Shown: positions 34,197-42,970, counted from the stretch's first letter. The stretch: DNA of 64,000 nucleotides from Pseudonocardia oceani (GCF_019263585.2 NZ_JADQDF010000001.1:3782001-3846000); one strand, 5' to 3'. Numbers and translations: made by a program. Notes: a model not told the origin generated them from the sequence alone.

Positions 34197-34961
34197 ATGA
34201 GCCCACGCGGTGACCAACGGCCCGAGGAGAAGCAGAGGGGCCCCGTCGTGCTCCGCGGGGAGCGCCGCAAGGAGGCCACCACCACCGACCAGCGCCTCCT
34301 CGACTCCCGCGGCCCCAGCGACTGGGTGCACACCGATCCGTGGCGGGTCATGCGGATCCAGGCGGAGTTCGTCGAGGGCTTCGGGATGCTCGCCGAACTG
34401 CCCCGTGCGGTCACGGTGTTCGGCTCCGCCCGCACCCCGCGCGACCACCTCGAGTACGCCCAGGGCCGCGCGCTGGGCACCGCGCTCGCCGAGGCCGGGT
34501 ACGCCGTGATCACCGGCGGCGGGCCCGGCGCGATGGAGGCGGCGAACAAGGGCTGCTCCGAGGCGGGCGGCCTGTCGGTCGGCCTGGGCATCGAGCTGCC
34601 GTTCGAGCAGGGCCTCAACGACTGGGTCGACCTCGGCATCAACTTCCGCTACTTCTTCGCGCGCAAGACGATGTTCGTGAAGTACTCGCAGGCGTTCGTC
34701 TGCCTGCCCGGCGGGTTCGGCACCCTCGACGAGCTGTTCGAGGCGCTGACGCTGGTGCAGACCAAGAAGGTCACCAAGTTCCCGGTCGTGCTGCTGGGCA
34801 GCGACTACTGGGGCGGGCTCTACGACTGGATCGCCAAGTCGGTGCTGGAGAACGGCAAGATCGGCGAGAAGGACCTCAAGCTGCTCCACGTCACCGACGA
34901 CGTCGACGACGCCGTCCGCGTCGTCCACGACGCCTACAAGGCGTGGGAGGACGCGCACTAG
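34197..34961 (+). CDS. LOG-family protein (TIGR00730), long form
   Basis: A 254-residue Rossmann-like protein with an N-terminal extension of about 75 residues (MSPRGDQRPEEKQRGPVVLRGERRKEATTTDQRLLDSRG) before VTVFGSARTPRDHLEYAQGRALGTALAEAGYAVITGGGPGAMEAANKG. The LOG signature PGGFGTLDELFEAL is present. LOG enzymes hydrolyse cytokinin riboside or other nucleoside 5-prime monophosphates; the long form with GGGPGAMEA is of less certain activity. TACCCT lies 7 bases before ATG 34197. A second, short LOG gene follows after 2 bases. Confidence 0.88.
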   Translation: MSPRGDQRPEEKQRGPVVLRGERRKEATTTDQRLLDSRGPSDWVHTDPWRVMRIQAEFVEGFGMLAELPRAVTVFGSARTPRDHLEYAQGRALGTALAEAGYAVITGGGPGAMEAANKGCSEAGGLSVGLGIELPFEQGLNDWVDLGINFRYFFARKTMFVKYSQAFVCLPGGFGTLDELFEALTLVQTKKVTKFPVVLLGSDYWGGLYDWIAKSVLENGKIGEKDLKLLHVTDDVDDAVRVVHDAYKAWEDAH

Positions 34962-34963
34962 TC

Positions 34964-35512
34964 ATGAAGGTGTGCGTCTACTGCGCGTCGATCGAGACGA
35001 TCGCGCCGCACTACCCCGCCCTCGCCGCCGAGGTCGGCACGGAGATCGCCGCGCGCGGCTGGGAGCTGGTCAGCGGCGGCGGCCTGCGGTCGATGATGGG
35101 CTCGGTCGCGCGGGCGGCCCGCGCGGGCGGCGCCCGGACGACCGGGGTCATCCCGCGCTCGATGGTCGAGCGCGAGTGGGCCGACCGGGAGTCCGACGAG
35201 CTGCTGGTCACCGAGACCATGCGCGAGCGCAAGGCGCTGATGGAGGTCCACGCCGACGCCTTCCTCGCCCTGCCCGGCGGGCTGGGCACCTGCGAGGAGC
35301 TGTTCGAGGTGTGGACCTCGGGCTACCTCGGCATGCATGCCAAGCCGGTCGTCCTGCTCGACCCGGACGGGCACTGGACGGGCCTGCTCGACTGGGTCCG
35401 CGGCCTGGGCGAGCGCGGCTTCGTCACCCCGGAGGCGGTCTCCCGGCTCGTCGTCACCACCGACGTCGCCGCCGCGCTCGACGCCTGCGGGCGTGCCACC
35501 ATCGGGACGTGA
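34964..35512 (+). CDS. LOG-family phosphoribohydrolase, short form (Rv1205-like)
   Basis: A 182-residue LOG protein: MKVCVYCASIETIAPHYPALAAEVGTEIAARGWELVSGGGLRSMMG, RERKALMEVHADAFLALPGGLGTCEELFEVWT. The Arg and Glu of the PGGxGTxxE motif are kept. The mycobacterial homologue Rv1205 (187 residues) produces cytokinins from their riboside monophosphates. It has only 2 bases between stop and start to the long LOG gene and shares the TGATG junction with folP2, so the three form an operon. Confidence 0.92.
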   Translation: MKVCVYCASIETIAPHYPALAAEVGTEIAARGWELVSGGGLRSMMGSVARAARAGGARTTGVIPRSMVEREWADRESDELLVTETMRERKALMEVHADAFLALPGGLGTCEELFEVWTSGYLGMHAKPVVLLDPDGHWTGLLDWVRGLGERGFVTPEAVSRLVVTTDVAAALDACGRATIGT

Positions 35513-36369
35513 TGCGCTTCGGCACCCGCGAGCCCGCCCAGGACCGGGCGCTCGTGATGGCCATCGTCAACCGCACCCCCGACTCCTTCTACGACCGCGG
35601 CGCCACGTTCTCCGACGCCGCGGCGATGGCGAAGGTCGACGCGGCGGTGGCCGAGGGCGCCGACATCGTCGACATCGGCGGGGTCAAGGCCGGGCCGGGC
35701 GACGAGGTGGACGCGGCGGAGGAGGTCCGACGGGTCATCCCGTTCGTGGCGGCCGTCCGCGACCGCCACCCCGACGTCGTGATCAGCGTCGACACCTGGC
35801 GCGGCGAGGTCGGCAAGCTGGCGGTGGCCGAGGGCGCCGACCTGCTCAACGACACGTGGGCCGGCGCCGACCCGACGCTGGGCGAGGTCGCGGCGGGCAC
35901 CGGGGCGGGGATCGTCTGCTCGCACACCGGGGGAGCGGTGCCGCGCCGGCGCCCGCACCGGGTGCGCTACGCCGACGTCGTCGCCGACGTGCTCGCCGAC
36001 GTCGTCGGGCAGGCCGAGCGGCTCGTCGCGCTCGGCGTGCCGCGCGAGGGCATCCTCATCGACCCCACCCACGACTTCGGCAAGAACACCTTCCACGGCC
36101 TCACGCTGCTGCGCCGCGTCGACGAGCTCGTGGCCACCGGCTGGCCGGTGCTGATGGCGCTGTCCAACAAGGACTTCGTGGGGGAGGCGCTCGGTGTGGA
36201 GCTGCACGAGCGCCTGGAGGGCACGCTCGCGGCCACCACGCTCGCCGCCGCCGCGGGCTGCCGGGTGTTCCGCGCCCACGAGGTGGCCGCGACGCGACGT
36301 ACGGTGGACATGGTCGCGGCGATCGCGGGTACCCGTGCTCCCGTCCGCACCGTCCGCGCACTCGCCTAG
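35512..36369 (+). CDS. folP2: FolP2-like dihydropteroate synthase homologue
   Basis: A 285-residue TIM-barrel protein of the pterin-binding family: MAIVNRTPDSFYDRGATFSDAAAMAKVDAAVAEGADIVDIGG, ISVDTWRGEVGKLAVAEGADLLNDTWAG, IDPTHDFGKNTFHG and MALSNKDFVGEAL. Unlike FolP1 the canonical MGVVNVTPDSFSDGG is changed, and the sulfa-binding end is different; the M. tuberculosis FolP2 lacks dihydropteroate synthase activity in published tests as I remember. The ATG overlaps the stop of the LOG gene. It precedes gpgS, and the pairing suggests a role in methylglucose polysaccharide or a linked pathway. Confidence 0.88.
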   Translation: MRFGTREPAQDRALVMAIVNRTPDSFYDRGATFSDAAAMAKVDAAVAEGADIVDIGGVKAGPGDEVDAAEEVRRVIPFVAAVRDRHPDVVISVDTWRGEVGKLAVAEGADLLNDTWAGADPTLGEVAAGTGAGIVCSHTGGAVPRRRPHRVRYADVVADVLADVVGQAERLVALGVPREGILIDPTHDFGKNTFHGLTLLRRVDELVATGWPVLMALSNKDFVGEALGVELHERLEGTLAATTLAAAAGCRVFRAHEVAATRRTVDMVAAIAGTRAPVRTVRALA

Positions 36370-36381
36370 CAGGAGACTCCC

Positions 36382-37356
36382 GTGCAGCCCAGCGCCGAGG
36401 CGTGGTTCGCCCGCCGTACCTGGCAGGAACCGGCGTGGACGGTCGACGGGCTGGTGGCGTGCAAGGCCGGGCGCCGCGTGTCGGTCGTCCTCCCCGCGCT
36501 CGACGAGCAGGACACCGTCGGCGCCATCGTCACCGCCATCCTCCCTCTCACGACCGGCCCAGCCCCGCTGGTGGACGAGCTGGTCGTCGTCGACTCCGGG
36601 TCGACCGACAGCACCGTCGAGCGCGCGTCGGCCGCGGGCGCGCGCGTCGTGCACCGCGCCGACGTGCTGCCCGGACTGGAGCCGCTGCCGGGCAAGGGCG
36701 AGGTGCTGTGGCGCTCGCTCGCCGCCACCTCCGGCGACGTGGTCTGCTTCCTCGACTCCGACCTCGTCGACTTCGACCCGGGCTTCGTGCCCGCGCTGCT
36801 CGGCCCGCTGCTCGCCGAGCAGGGGGTGGCGCTGGTCAAGGGCTTCTACCGGCGCCCGCTGCGGGTCGAGACCACCGACAGCACCGAGACGTCCCAGGGC
36901 GCCGGCGGCGGGCGCGTCACCGAGCTGGTCGCCCGCCCGCTGCTGGCCGCGCTGCGTCCGGAGCTGTCGGGGATCGTGCAGCCCCTCGGCGGTGAGTACG
37001 CGGCCACGCGCGCGCTGCTGGAGGCGGTGCCGTTCGCCACGGGGTACGGCGTCGAGATCGGGCTGCTGCTCGACACGCACACCCGCCTGGGCCTCGACGC
37101 GCTGGCGCAGGTCAACCTCGGCGTGCGCAAGCACCGCAACCGGTCGCTGCTGCAGCTCGGGGTGATGTCGCGCCAGATCGTGGCGGCCGCGCTGTCGCGG
37201 TGCGGCCTGGCCGACCCGGGTGGTGCCCTCACCCAGTTCGTCCAGGTGGGCGGGGAGTGGCTGCCGTCCACCACCGACGCGCCGGTCGCGGAACGGCCGC
37301 CGATGGCCGCGGTGTCGGGCCTCCGTGGTTCCATCACCGGGTGGGGACCGCGCTGA
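36382..37356 (+). CDS. gpgS: Glucosyl-3-phosphoglycerate synthase GpgS
   Basis: A 324-residue GT81 glycosyltransferase: RVSVVLPALDEQDTVGAIVTAIL, DELVVVDSGSTDSTVERASAAGARVVHRADVLPGLEPLPGKGEVLWRSLAATSGDVVCFLDSDLVDFDPGF (DxD-type motif), KGFYRRPLRV, VQPLGGEYAATRALLEAVPFATGYGVEIGLLLDTHTRLGLDALAQVNLGVRKHRNR. It makes glucosyl-3-phosphoglycerate, the first step to glucosylglycerate and 6-O-methylglucose lipopolysaccharide. GTG 36382 has AGGAG 7 bases upstream. Confidence 0.95.
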   Translation: MQPSAEAWFARRTWQEPAWTVDGLVACKAGRRVSVVLPALDEQDTVGAIVTAILPLTTGPAPLVDELVVVDSGSTDSTVERASAAGARVVHRADVLPGLEPLPGKGEVLWRSLAATSGDVVCFLDSDLVDFDPGFVPALLGPLLAEQGVALVKGFYRRPLRVETTDSTETSQGAGGGRVTELVARPLLAALRPELSGIVQPLGGEYAATRALLEAVPFATGYGVEIGLLLDTHTRLGLDALAQVNLGVRKHRNRSLLQLGVMSRQIVAAALSRCGLADPGGALTQFVQVGGEWLPSTTDAPVAERPPMAAVSGLRGSITGWGPR

Positions 37357-37691
37357 TCTACCTGTTCGTCGTCGTGCTCGTCGCGGCGGCGTTCTTCGGG
37401 GTCGCGGCGCTGGTCTTCGGCCGCGGCGAGGAGCTGGCGCCGCTCGCGCCCGACGCCACGCCCACCCGACTCCCGTCGGGCGAGATCGCCGGCGAGCACG
37501 TCCGCGAGCTCCGGTTCCCCCAGGCCGTGCGGGGCTACCGGATGACCGAGGTCGACTGGGTGCTCGACCGCCTCGCCGACGAGCTCGACCGCGTCGGCGC
37601 CGAGCGTGACGGCCTGCTGGGCCGCATCGCCGAGCTCGAGGCGGGCGTCGCGAGCGGCGACGAGCGCGGGCTGGGAGGATCGGCGTCATGA
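37341..37691 (+). CDS. DivIVA-domain membrane protein
   Basis: A 116-residue protein with an N-terminal membrane helix (LIYLFVVVLVAAAFFGVAALVFGRG) and a DivIVA-type segment (RELRFPQAVRGYRMTEVDWVLDRLADELDRVGAERDGLLGRIAELEAGV) that has the hydrophobic-Gly-Tyr-x-x-x-Val-Asp pattern and a coiled coil. The GTG start lies inside the last 16 bases of gpgS. The stop overlaps the next gene by 4 bases. It corresponds in position to Rv1209 of mycobacteria. Confidence 0.85.
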   Translation: MGTALIYLFVVVLVAAAFFGVAALVFGRGEELAPLAPDATPTRLPSGEIAGEHVRELRFPQAVRGYRMTEVDWVLDRLADELDRVGAERDGLLGRIAELEAGVASGDERGLGGSAS

Positions 37692-38191
37692 CCAGCAGCG
37701 CACATCCTCAGCGGGTCGAGCTGACCGTTCCCGTCGACGTCAACGCCCCCGCCGAGGCGGTGTGGCGCACGGTCACCGACTGGCCCGGGCAGGGGGACTG
37801 GATGCTCGGCACGCGCGTGGAGGTCACCAACGGCGGCGACGGCCGCGAGCTGGGGGCTCAGCTGCGTGCGGTCACCGGCATCGGCCCGCTCGGCGTCGCC
37901 GACACGATGGACATCGTCGAGTGGGATCCCCCGAAGCGCTGCGTGGTGCGCCACACCGGCAAGGTCGTGCAGGGCGACGGCGTGTTCGAGGTCGTCGAGC
38001 TCGGCCCGGAGCGCGCGCGCTTCCTGTGGACCGAGCTGCTCGACCTGCCGCTGGGCGTGCTCGGCCGCGCCGGCTGGCCGCTGGTGCGCCCGGCGTTCCG
38101 GGCGGGCGTCGAGATGTCGCTGCGGAAGATGGCCCAGCAGTGTGAGAAGGAGTACCGGCGCGAGCGGGACGGGCGGGGTGCCGGACTCTAG
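37688..38191 (+). CDS. SRPBCC-family protein
   Basis: A 167-residue START/SRPBCC ligand-binding protein: VELTVPVDVNAPAEAVWRTVTDWPGQGDWMLGTRVEVTNGGDGRELGAQLRAV, MDIVEWDPPKRCVVRHTGKVVQGDGVFEVVELGPERARFLWTELLDLP. It resembles the small CoxG/polyketide-cyclase-like members. ATG 37688 overlaps the DivIVA stop, and the 3' end overlaps tag by 14 bases, so the set is coupled. Ligand unknown. Confidence 0.85.
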   Translation: MTSSAHPQRVELTVPVDVNAPAEAVWRTVTDWPGQGDWMLGTRVEVTNGGDGRELGAQLRAVTGIGPLGVADTMDIVEWDPPKRCVVRHTGKVVQGDGVFEVVELGPERARFLWTELLDLPLGVLGRAGWPLVRPAFRAGVEMSLRKMAQQCEKEYRRERDGRGAGL

Positions 38192-38750
38192 GGTCCGGTG
38201 CTCGTGGGCGGGTTCCGCGCCCGAGTACACCGCCTACCACGACGAGGAGTGGGGACGTCCGCTGCGCGGGGTCACCGCGATGTTCGAGCGGCTGAGCCTG
38301 GAGGGCTTCCAGTCCGGTCTGTCGTGGATCGTCATCCTGCGCAAGCGGCCGGCGTTCCGCGAGGCGTTCGCGGGCTTCGAGCCGTCGGCCGTGGCCGCGT
38401 TCGGCGAGGCCGACGTCGCCCGCCTGCTCGCCGACGCCGGGATCGTCCGCAACCGTATGAAGATCGAGGCGACGATCGCCAACGCGCGCGCGGTGCTCGG
38501 CCTCGACACCCCGCTCGACGAGCTGCTGTGGTCGTTCGCGCCGGCCTCGCACGTCCCGCCCGCGACGGTCGCCGACGTGCCCGCCACCAGCCCCGAGTCC
38601 GTCGCGATGGCCAAGGAGCTCAAGCGGCGCGGGCTGCGGTTCGTCGGACCGACCACCTGCTACGCGCTGATGCAGGCGGCCGGACTGGTCGACGACCACG
38701 TCGCGGAGTGTTGGCTGGCCGCTCCGCAGCGTGAACCTTGCGCGGATTGA
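38178..38750 (+). CDS. tag: DNA-3-methyladenine glycosylase I
   Basis: A 190-residue Tag enzyme excising 3-methyladenine from alkylated DNA. Diagnostic: RCSWAGSAPEYTAYHDEEWGRPLRGVTAMFERLSLEGFQSGLSWIVILRKRPAFREAF, AGIVRNRMKIEATIANARAV, and the C-terminal RRGLRFVGPTTCYALMQAAGLVDDHVAECW. The zinc-binding Cys near the N-terminus (RC) and His/Cys in the C-terminus match E. coli Tag. GTG 38178 is chosen because it is the closest in-frame start before RCSW. Confidence 0.93.
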   Translation: MPDSRVRCSWAGSAPEYTAYHDEEWGRPLRGVTAMFERLSLEGFQSGLSWIVILRKRPAFREAFAGFEPSAVAAFGEADVARLLADAGIVRNRMKIEATIANARAVLGLDTPLDELLWSFAPASHVPPATVADVPATSPESVAMAKELKRRGLRFVGPTTCYALMQAAGLVDDHVAECWLAAPQREPCAD

Positions 38751-38867
38751 TCGCTCCGGTTGCGACCCTGTCCCTCCGATGAGGAAAGATGGGTGCCGGG
38801 CATCCCGGCCCGCGCTCTCCCCGGCGCGGCGGTGCCGGAGCAGAACTGGACGACGGAGGAGTACGAG

Positions 38868-39035
38868 ATGGCGGCTATGAAGCCCCGTACCGGTGACGGT
38901 CCCCTGGAGGTGACCAAGGAGGGGCGCGGCATCGTCATGCGCGTCCCGCTGGAGGGTGGTGGCCGCCTGGTCGTGGAGATGTCGGCCGAGGAGGCCAGCG
39001 ACCTCGGCGACGCGCTCAAGGCCGCATCCGGCTGA
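38868..39035 (+). CDS. DUF3117 small protein
   Basis: A 55-residue protein: MAAMKPRTGDGPLEVTKEGRG, IVMRVPLEGGGRLVVEMSAEEASDLGDALKAA. It is nearly identical along its length to the conserved actinobacterial DUF3117 (Rv1211). GGAGGA lies 7 bases before ATG 38868. The function is unknown. Its position between tag and divergent glgA/glgC is conserved with mycobacteria. A strong terminator follows. Confidence 0.95.
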   Translation: MAAMKPRTGDGPLEVTKEGRGIVMRVPLEGGGRLVVEMSAEEASDLGDALKAASG

Positions 39036-39069
39036 CGCACCGCGGGCCTACCACGTTCCGCCGCACGAC

Positions 39070-39106
39070 ACGGCACCCCCGCGCGACCCTGCGCGGCGGG
39101 TGCCGT
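39070..39106 (+). terminator. Intrinsic terminator after DUF3117
   Basis: ACGGCACCC and GGGTGCCGT close a stem with internal CGCGC/GCGCG pairing and an ACCCT loop, followed by TCGTCTTTCC. It lies between the convergent DUF3117 and glgA genes. Confidence 0.75.
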
Positions 39107-39131
39107 TCGTCTTTCCGCAGGGGTGGGCGGT

Positions 39132-40325
39132 TCAGAGCAGCGCGCGGTAGATCTCGACGGTCCGCTCGGCGGCCTGCTCCCACGCGAACTCGCGCACGGC
39201 GCGCTCCCGCCCGGCGGCGCCCATCTCGGCGGCGCGGGCGGGGTCGGCGAGCAGGGCGTTCACGGCGTCGGCCAGGCCGGTGCGGAACGCCTCCTCCTCG
39301 TGCTCGTGGCCGGAACCCTGATCGGAGAAGTGGACCAGCGTGCCCGTGACGCCGTCGTCGACGACCTCCGGGATCCCGCCCACGTCCGACGCCACGACGG
39401 CGGTGCCGCAGGCCATCGCCTCGAGGTTGACGATGCCCAGCGGCTCGTAGACCGACGGGCAGACGAACACGGTGGCCGCCGAGAGCAGCTGCCGCACGTC
39501 GGCGGCGGGCAGCATGCCCTTCACCCACACGACGTTGCCGCGCGAGGACGCGAGCTCGGCCACGGCCTCCTCGGTCTCCTCGGCGATCTCCGGGGTGTCC
39601 GGGGCACCGGCGCAGAGCACGACCTGCGCGGCCGGGTCGATGCCGTGCGCGGCCGCGACGAGGTGCCCGAGGCCCTTCTGGCGGGTGATCCGCCCGACGA
39701 ACACGACCATCGGCCGGTCGGGGTCCACGCCCGCCGCGCGGACGGCGTCGCGCCGCTCGTCGGGGTGGTAGAAGTCGGTGTCGATGCCGTTGTGGACGAC
39801 GTGCACGCGCGCCGGGTCCAGCGCGGGGTAGCAGTCGAGGACGTCGGTGCGCATCCCGGCGCTCACCGCGATCACGGCGTCGGCGTACTCGTAGGACGTG
39901 CGCTCGACCCAGGACGACAGCCGGTAGCCGCCGCCGAGCTGCTCGGCCTTCCACGGCCGGCGGGGCTCCAGCGAGTGCGCGGTGACGACGTGCGGCACGC
40001 CGTGCAGGATCTTCGCCAGGTGCCCGGCCATGTTGGCGTACCAGGTGTGGGAGTGCGCGAGGTCGACGCCGCCCAGATCGTTCTGGCTGAGCCCCGCCAC
40101 CATCGACAGGTCGACGCCGAGGGTCTGCAGCGCGGGGTTCGCACCGGCGAGCGCACCGGGTGCGCGGTGCGCGTGGGTGTCGGATGCGTCCGGACGGGGT
40201 TCCCCGAAGCAGTGGACATCGACGTCGACCAGCGACCGCAGAGCAGGCACCAGGTGCTCGACATGGACCCCGGCCCCCCCGTAGACGTCGGGCGGGTATT
40301 CACGGGTGAGCAGGCCGATGCGCAC
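39132..40325 (-). CDS. glgA: GT4 glycogen/maltose-1-phosphate synthase (GlgA/GlgM type)
   Basis: A 397-residue GT4 glycosyltransferase: VRIGLLTREYPPDVYGGAGVHVEHLVPAL, DLAHSHTWYANMAGHLAKILHGVPHVVTAHSLEPRRPWK, VGRITRQKGLGHLVAA and the nucleotide-binding EPLGIVNLEAMACGTAVVASDVGGIPEVV. In actinobacteria this group makes maltose-1-phosphate from ADP-glucose (GlgM) and feeds glucan synthesis with GlgE. Start GTG 40325 is supported by TACGGT with a 7-base gap. It is divergent from glgC, which supplies ADP-glucose. Confidence 0.93.
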   Translation of the reverse strand: MRIGLLTREYPPDVYGGAGVHVEHLVPALRSLVDVDVHCFGEPRPDASDTHAHRAPGALAGANPALQTLGVDLSMVAGLSQNDLGGVDLAHSHTWYANMAGHLAKILHGVPHVVTAHSLEPRRPWKAEQLGGGYRLSSWVERTSYEYADAVIAVSAGMRTDVLDCYPALDPARVHVVHNGIDTDFYHPDERRDAVRAAGVDPDRPMVVFVGRITRQKGLGHLVAAAHGIDPAAQVVLCAGAPDTPEIAEETEEAVAELASSRGNVVWVKGMLPAADVRQLLSAATVFVCPSVYEPLGIVNLEAMACGTAVVASDVGGIPEVVDDGVTGTLVHFSDQGSGHEHEEEAFRTGLADAVNALLADPARAAEMGAAGRERAVREFAWEQAAERTVEIYRALL

Positions 40326-40332
40326 GCCGTGC

Positions 40333-40338
40333 ACCGTA
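40333..40338 (-). promoter_or_regulatory. -10 element of glgA
   Basis: TACGGT on the minus strand with a 7-base gap to GTG 40325, supporting this start over the GTG at 40334. Confidence 0.5.
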
Positions 40339-40411
40339 GCCGCCCCGGGCGTTCGGCGCGCTGTCGTCTTCTGCACGCTCCCAGCTGTGGCCGCGCACGG
40401 TGTCGGCGCAC

Positions 40412-40417
40412 TAGGGT
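40412..40417 (+). promoter_or_regulatory. -10 element of glgC, before a possible mini-ORF
   Basis: TAGGGT with a 7-base gap to GTG 40425. That GTG opens an eight-codon frame (VTVRGWLL, stop 40449-40451) out of frame with glgC, overlapping the glgC starts at 40439 (ATG) and 40448 (GTG). Confidence 0.4.
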
Positions 40418-40438
40418 CAGCACCGTGACGGTGCGGGG

Positions 40439-41698
40439 ATGGCTGCTGTGACGGGCGCTCGGCTGTCGGCCGCCGCGCCCCGCCCTCTGTCGGCCAACGT
40501 GCTGGGGATCGTCCTGGCGGGTGGCGAGGGCAAGCGGCTGTGGCCGCTCACCGCCGACCGCGCGAAGCCCGCGGTGCCCTTCGGCGGCAACTACCGGTTG
40601 ATCGACTTCGTGCTGTCGAACCTGGTCAATGCCGGGCTGCACCGCATCTGCGTGCTCACGCAGTACAAGTCGCACAGCCTCGACCGCCACATCTCCACGA
40701 CGTGGCGGCTCTCCAGCGTGCTCGGGCAGTACATCACCACGGTCCCGGCGCAGCAGCGGCTCGGCCGCCGCTGGTACACCGGCAGCGCCGACGCGATCTT
40801 CCAGAGCCTCAACCTCGTCTACGACGAGCGGCCCGACTACATCGCCGTCTTCGGCGCCGACCACGTGTACCGCATGGACCCGGCGCAGATGATCACCCAG
40901 CACATCGAGAGCGGCGCGGGCGTCACCGTCGCCGGGATCCGGGTGCCGCGCGCGGAGGCGAAGGCGTTCGGCGTCATCAACTCCGACGAGTCCGGGAAGA
41001 TCATCGAGTTCCTGGAGAAGCCGTCCGACCCGCCGTCGGTGCCCGACGACCCCGACGTCACGTTCGCGTCGATGGGCAACTACGTCTTCACCACGGAGGT
41101 GCTGCTCGAGGCCCTGCGGGCCGACGCCGAGAACGGCGACTCCGAGCACGACATGGGCGGCGACATCATCCCCCGCCTGGTCGACGAGGGGCAGGCCTCG
41201 GTCTACGACTTCGCGGAGAACGTGGTGCCCGGCGCCACCGACCGCGACTCGGGCTACTGGCGCGACGTCGGCACCATCGACGCCTACTACGAGGCGCACA
41301 ACGACCTGTGGTCGGTGCACCCGATCTTCAACCTCTACAACGACCGCTGGCCGATCCGCACGGCGTCCGCGCCGCTGCCGCCGGCCAAGTTCGTGGAGGG
41401 CGGCATCGCCCAGGACTCGATCGTCGGCTCCGGCACGATCATCTCCGGGGCCATCGTGCGCCGGTCGGTGATCAGCCCGAACGTGCTCGTGCACGCGGGG
41501 GCCGAGGTGTCCGACTCGGTGATCCTGCCGGGCGTGCGGATCGGTCGCGGGGCCGTCGTGCGCGGGGCGATCCTCGACAAGAACGTGCAGATCCCCGACG
41601 GCGCGCTCGTCGGCGTCGACCTGGCCACCGACCGGGCCCGCTACACCGTCAGCCCGGGCGGGGTCGTCGTGCTCGGGAAGGGCATGACCGCGCTCTGA
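40439..41698 (+). CDS. glgC: Glucose-1-phosphate adenylyltransferase
   Basis: A 419-residue (or 416 from GTG 40448) ADP-glucose pyrophosphorylase: [76 protein letters not shown], and C-terminal beta-helix repeats ending [18 protein letters not shown]. The catalytic Asp (GADHVYRMD) and the Lys (EKPSDP) are present. ATG 40439 is annotated; GTG 40448 would overlap the stop of the mini-ORF. The first about 15 residues are variable, so the exact start is uncertain. Confidence 0.97.
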   Translation: MAAVTGARLSAAAPRPLSANVLGIVLAGGEGKRLWPLTADRAKPAVPFGGNYRLIDFVLSNLVNAGLHRICVLTQYKSHSLDRHISTTWRLSSVLGQYITTVPAQQRLGRRWYTGSADAIFQSLNLVYDERPDYIAVFGADHVYRMDPAQMITQHIESGAGVTVAGIRVPRAEAKAFGVINSDESGKIIEFLEKPSDPPSVPDDPDVTFASMGNYVFTTEVLLEALRADAENGDSEHDMGGDIIPRLVDEGQASVYDFAENVVPGATDRDSGYWRDVGTIDAYYEAHNDLWSVHPIFNLYNDRWPIRTASAPLPPAKFVEGGIAQDSIVGSGTIISGAIVRRSVISPNVLVHAGAEVSDSVILPGVRIGRGAVVRGAILDKNVQIPDGALVGVDLATDRARYTVSPGGVVVLGKGMTAL

Positions 41699-41703
41699 CC
41701 CCC

Positions 41704-41745
41704 CGTGAGCGGCAACCGTGGCCGGAGCCACGATCGCCGCTCACG
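41704..41745. terminator. Bidirectional terminator-like palindrome after glgC
   Basis: Arms 41704-41722 (CGTGAGCGGCAACCGTGGC) and 41727-41745 pair at 17 of 19 positions around CGGA, between convergent genes. No U-run; a long GC stem is the usual actinobacterial form. Confidence 0.7.
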
Positions 41746-41757
41746 AGGCTGCTGCGG

Positions 41758-42213
41758 TCAGACCGCGGCGCTGGCGTGCTGGTCGATCAGGCGGCCCAGG
41801 CGGGGCAGCGCCTCCTCGACGTTCTTCTGCCCCTGCGGGCGGAGCTTGCTGTAGACCTTCTTGACGGCGTCGGAGCTGCTGCCCTCGGCGCGGCGGTCGC
41901 TGACCGACAGCAGGGCGTTGGCGGCCTCGGCCGGGCGGGCGGAGAGGTAGGCGCCGAAGTCGGTGCCCGCGCTCGCGCGGTAGTCGGCGTAGAACGGCTC
42001 CAGCGCGGTGGCGAAGTCGGGCAGCATCTTGTCGACCGCGCTGGTCACGATGCCCGGCTTGACCTTCTTGACCGTGGCGTACCCGGTCTTGATGACGGCG
42101 CCGGAGACACCGCCGGAGTCCGAGACCTCCTGGTCGACCAGCGTCTGGAGGTCCGTCACGACGGTGGGGCGCCGGGTCGGGTCCAGCAGGATGGCGTTGA
42201 GGGTCTGCGTCAC
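41758..42213 (-). CDS. Conserved actinobacterial protein (DUF6918-type)
   Basis: A 151-residue protein: VTQTLNAILLDPTRRPTVVTDLQTLVDQEVSDSGGVSGAVIKTGYATVKKVKPGIVTSAVDKMLPDFATALEPFYADYRAS and KVYSKLRPQGQKNVEEALPRLGRLIDQHA. It closely matches a conserved actinobacterial family I believe is DUF6918; the exact number is from memory. It appears helical and soluble. GTG 42213 has AAAGGA 10 bases upstream. Function unknown. Confidence 0.8.
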   Translation of the reverse strand: MTQTLNAILLDPTRRPTVVTDLQTLVDQEVSDSGGVSGAVIKTGYATVKKVKPGIVTSAVDKMLPDFATALEPFYADYRASAGTDFGAYLSARPAEAANALLSVSDRRAEGSSSDAVKKVYSKLRPQGQKNVEEALPRLGRLIDQHASAAV

Positions 42214-42309
42214 GGGTGTGTCGTCCTTTCTGATCCGTTCACCGAGGCATCTCGGCCGGGCAGGACGGTAATGCAAGATCCACTGTGTGACACGGGCGGG
42301 GGACCTGGA

Positions 42310-42957
42310 TCAGGTGACGACCACCGCGGCCAGCAGTCCGTCGCCCAGGGGCAGCAGGAGCGGCACGAGGCGCTCGTCGTCGCGGACCTGGCGCGCGACC
42401 TCGCGCAGGGCGACGCTGCCCGGGTCGTCGGCGGCGGGGTCGGTGACGCCGCCGGTGAGCACTCCCGCCATCGCCACGACGCCGCCCGGGCGCAGCAGCC
42501 GCACGGCCTCGTCGAGGTAGCGGGGGTAGTCGGTGCTGCTGGCGTCGACCGAGACGAGGTCGTAGCCGCCGTCGGTGAGCCGGGGGAGGACCTCGAGGCC
42601 CATGCCGTTGATCAGCCGGAGCCGCCCGGGGGCGAAACCGGCGTCGCGGAACGCCGAACGGGCGACGCGCTGCGCCTCGGGGTCGACGTCGATGGACGTG
42701 AGCACGCCGTCGGGGCTCATGCCGCCGAGCAGCCACAGCCCGCTGACGCCCGCACCGGTGCCGATCTCCACGACCGCCCGCGCCCCGATCGCCGCCGCGA
42801 GGAAGCGCAGACCGGCGCCGCCGCCGGGACCGATCGGGGCGCATCCCATCGCGTCGCCGCGGGCGCGCGCGTCGCGCATGACGTCGTCCTCGGCGAGGTA
42901 CCCCTCGACGTAGTCGCGGACGGCCCAGGGGTAGCCGTCGTCCGTGCGGACGGTCAT
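42310..42957 (-). CDS. O-methyltransferase family protein (Rv1220c-like)
   Basis: A 215-residue SAM-dependent methyltransferase: [84 protein letters not shown]. It resembles catechol/caffeoyl-CoA-like methyltransferases (methyltransf_3). It is divergent from sigE, as in mycobacteria. Start ATG 42957 is supported by TAACCT with a 7-base gap. Substrate unknown. Confidence 0.9.
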   Translation of the reverse strand: MTVRTDDGYPWAVRDYVEGYLAEDDVMRDARARGDAMGCAPIGPGGGAGLRFLAAAIGARAVVEIGTGAGVSGLWLLGGMSPDGVLTSIDVDPEAQRVARSAFRDAGFAPGRLRLINGMGLEVLPRLTDGGYDLVSVDASSTDYPRYLDEAVRLLRPGGVVAMAGVLTGGVTDPAADDPGSVALREVARQVRDDERLVPLLLPLGDGLLAAVVVT

Positions 42958-42964
42958 GGAGGGA

Positions 42965-42970
42965 AGGTTA
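42965..42970 (-). promoter_or_regulatory. -10 element of the O-methyltransferase gene
   Basis: TAACCT on the minus strand with a 7-base gap to ATG 42957, a leaderless arrangement. Confidence 0.5.
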
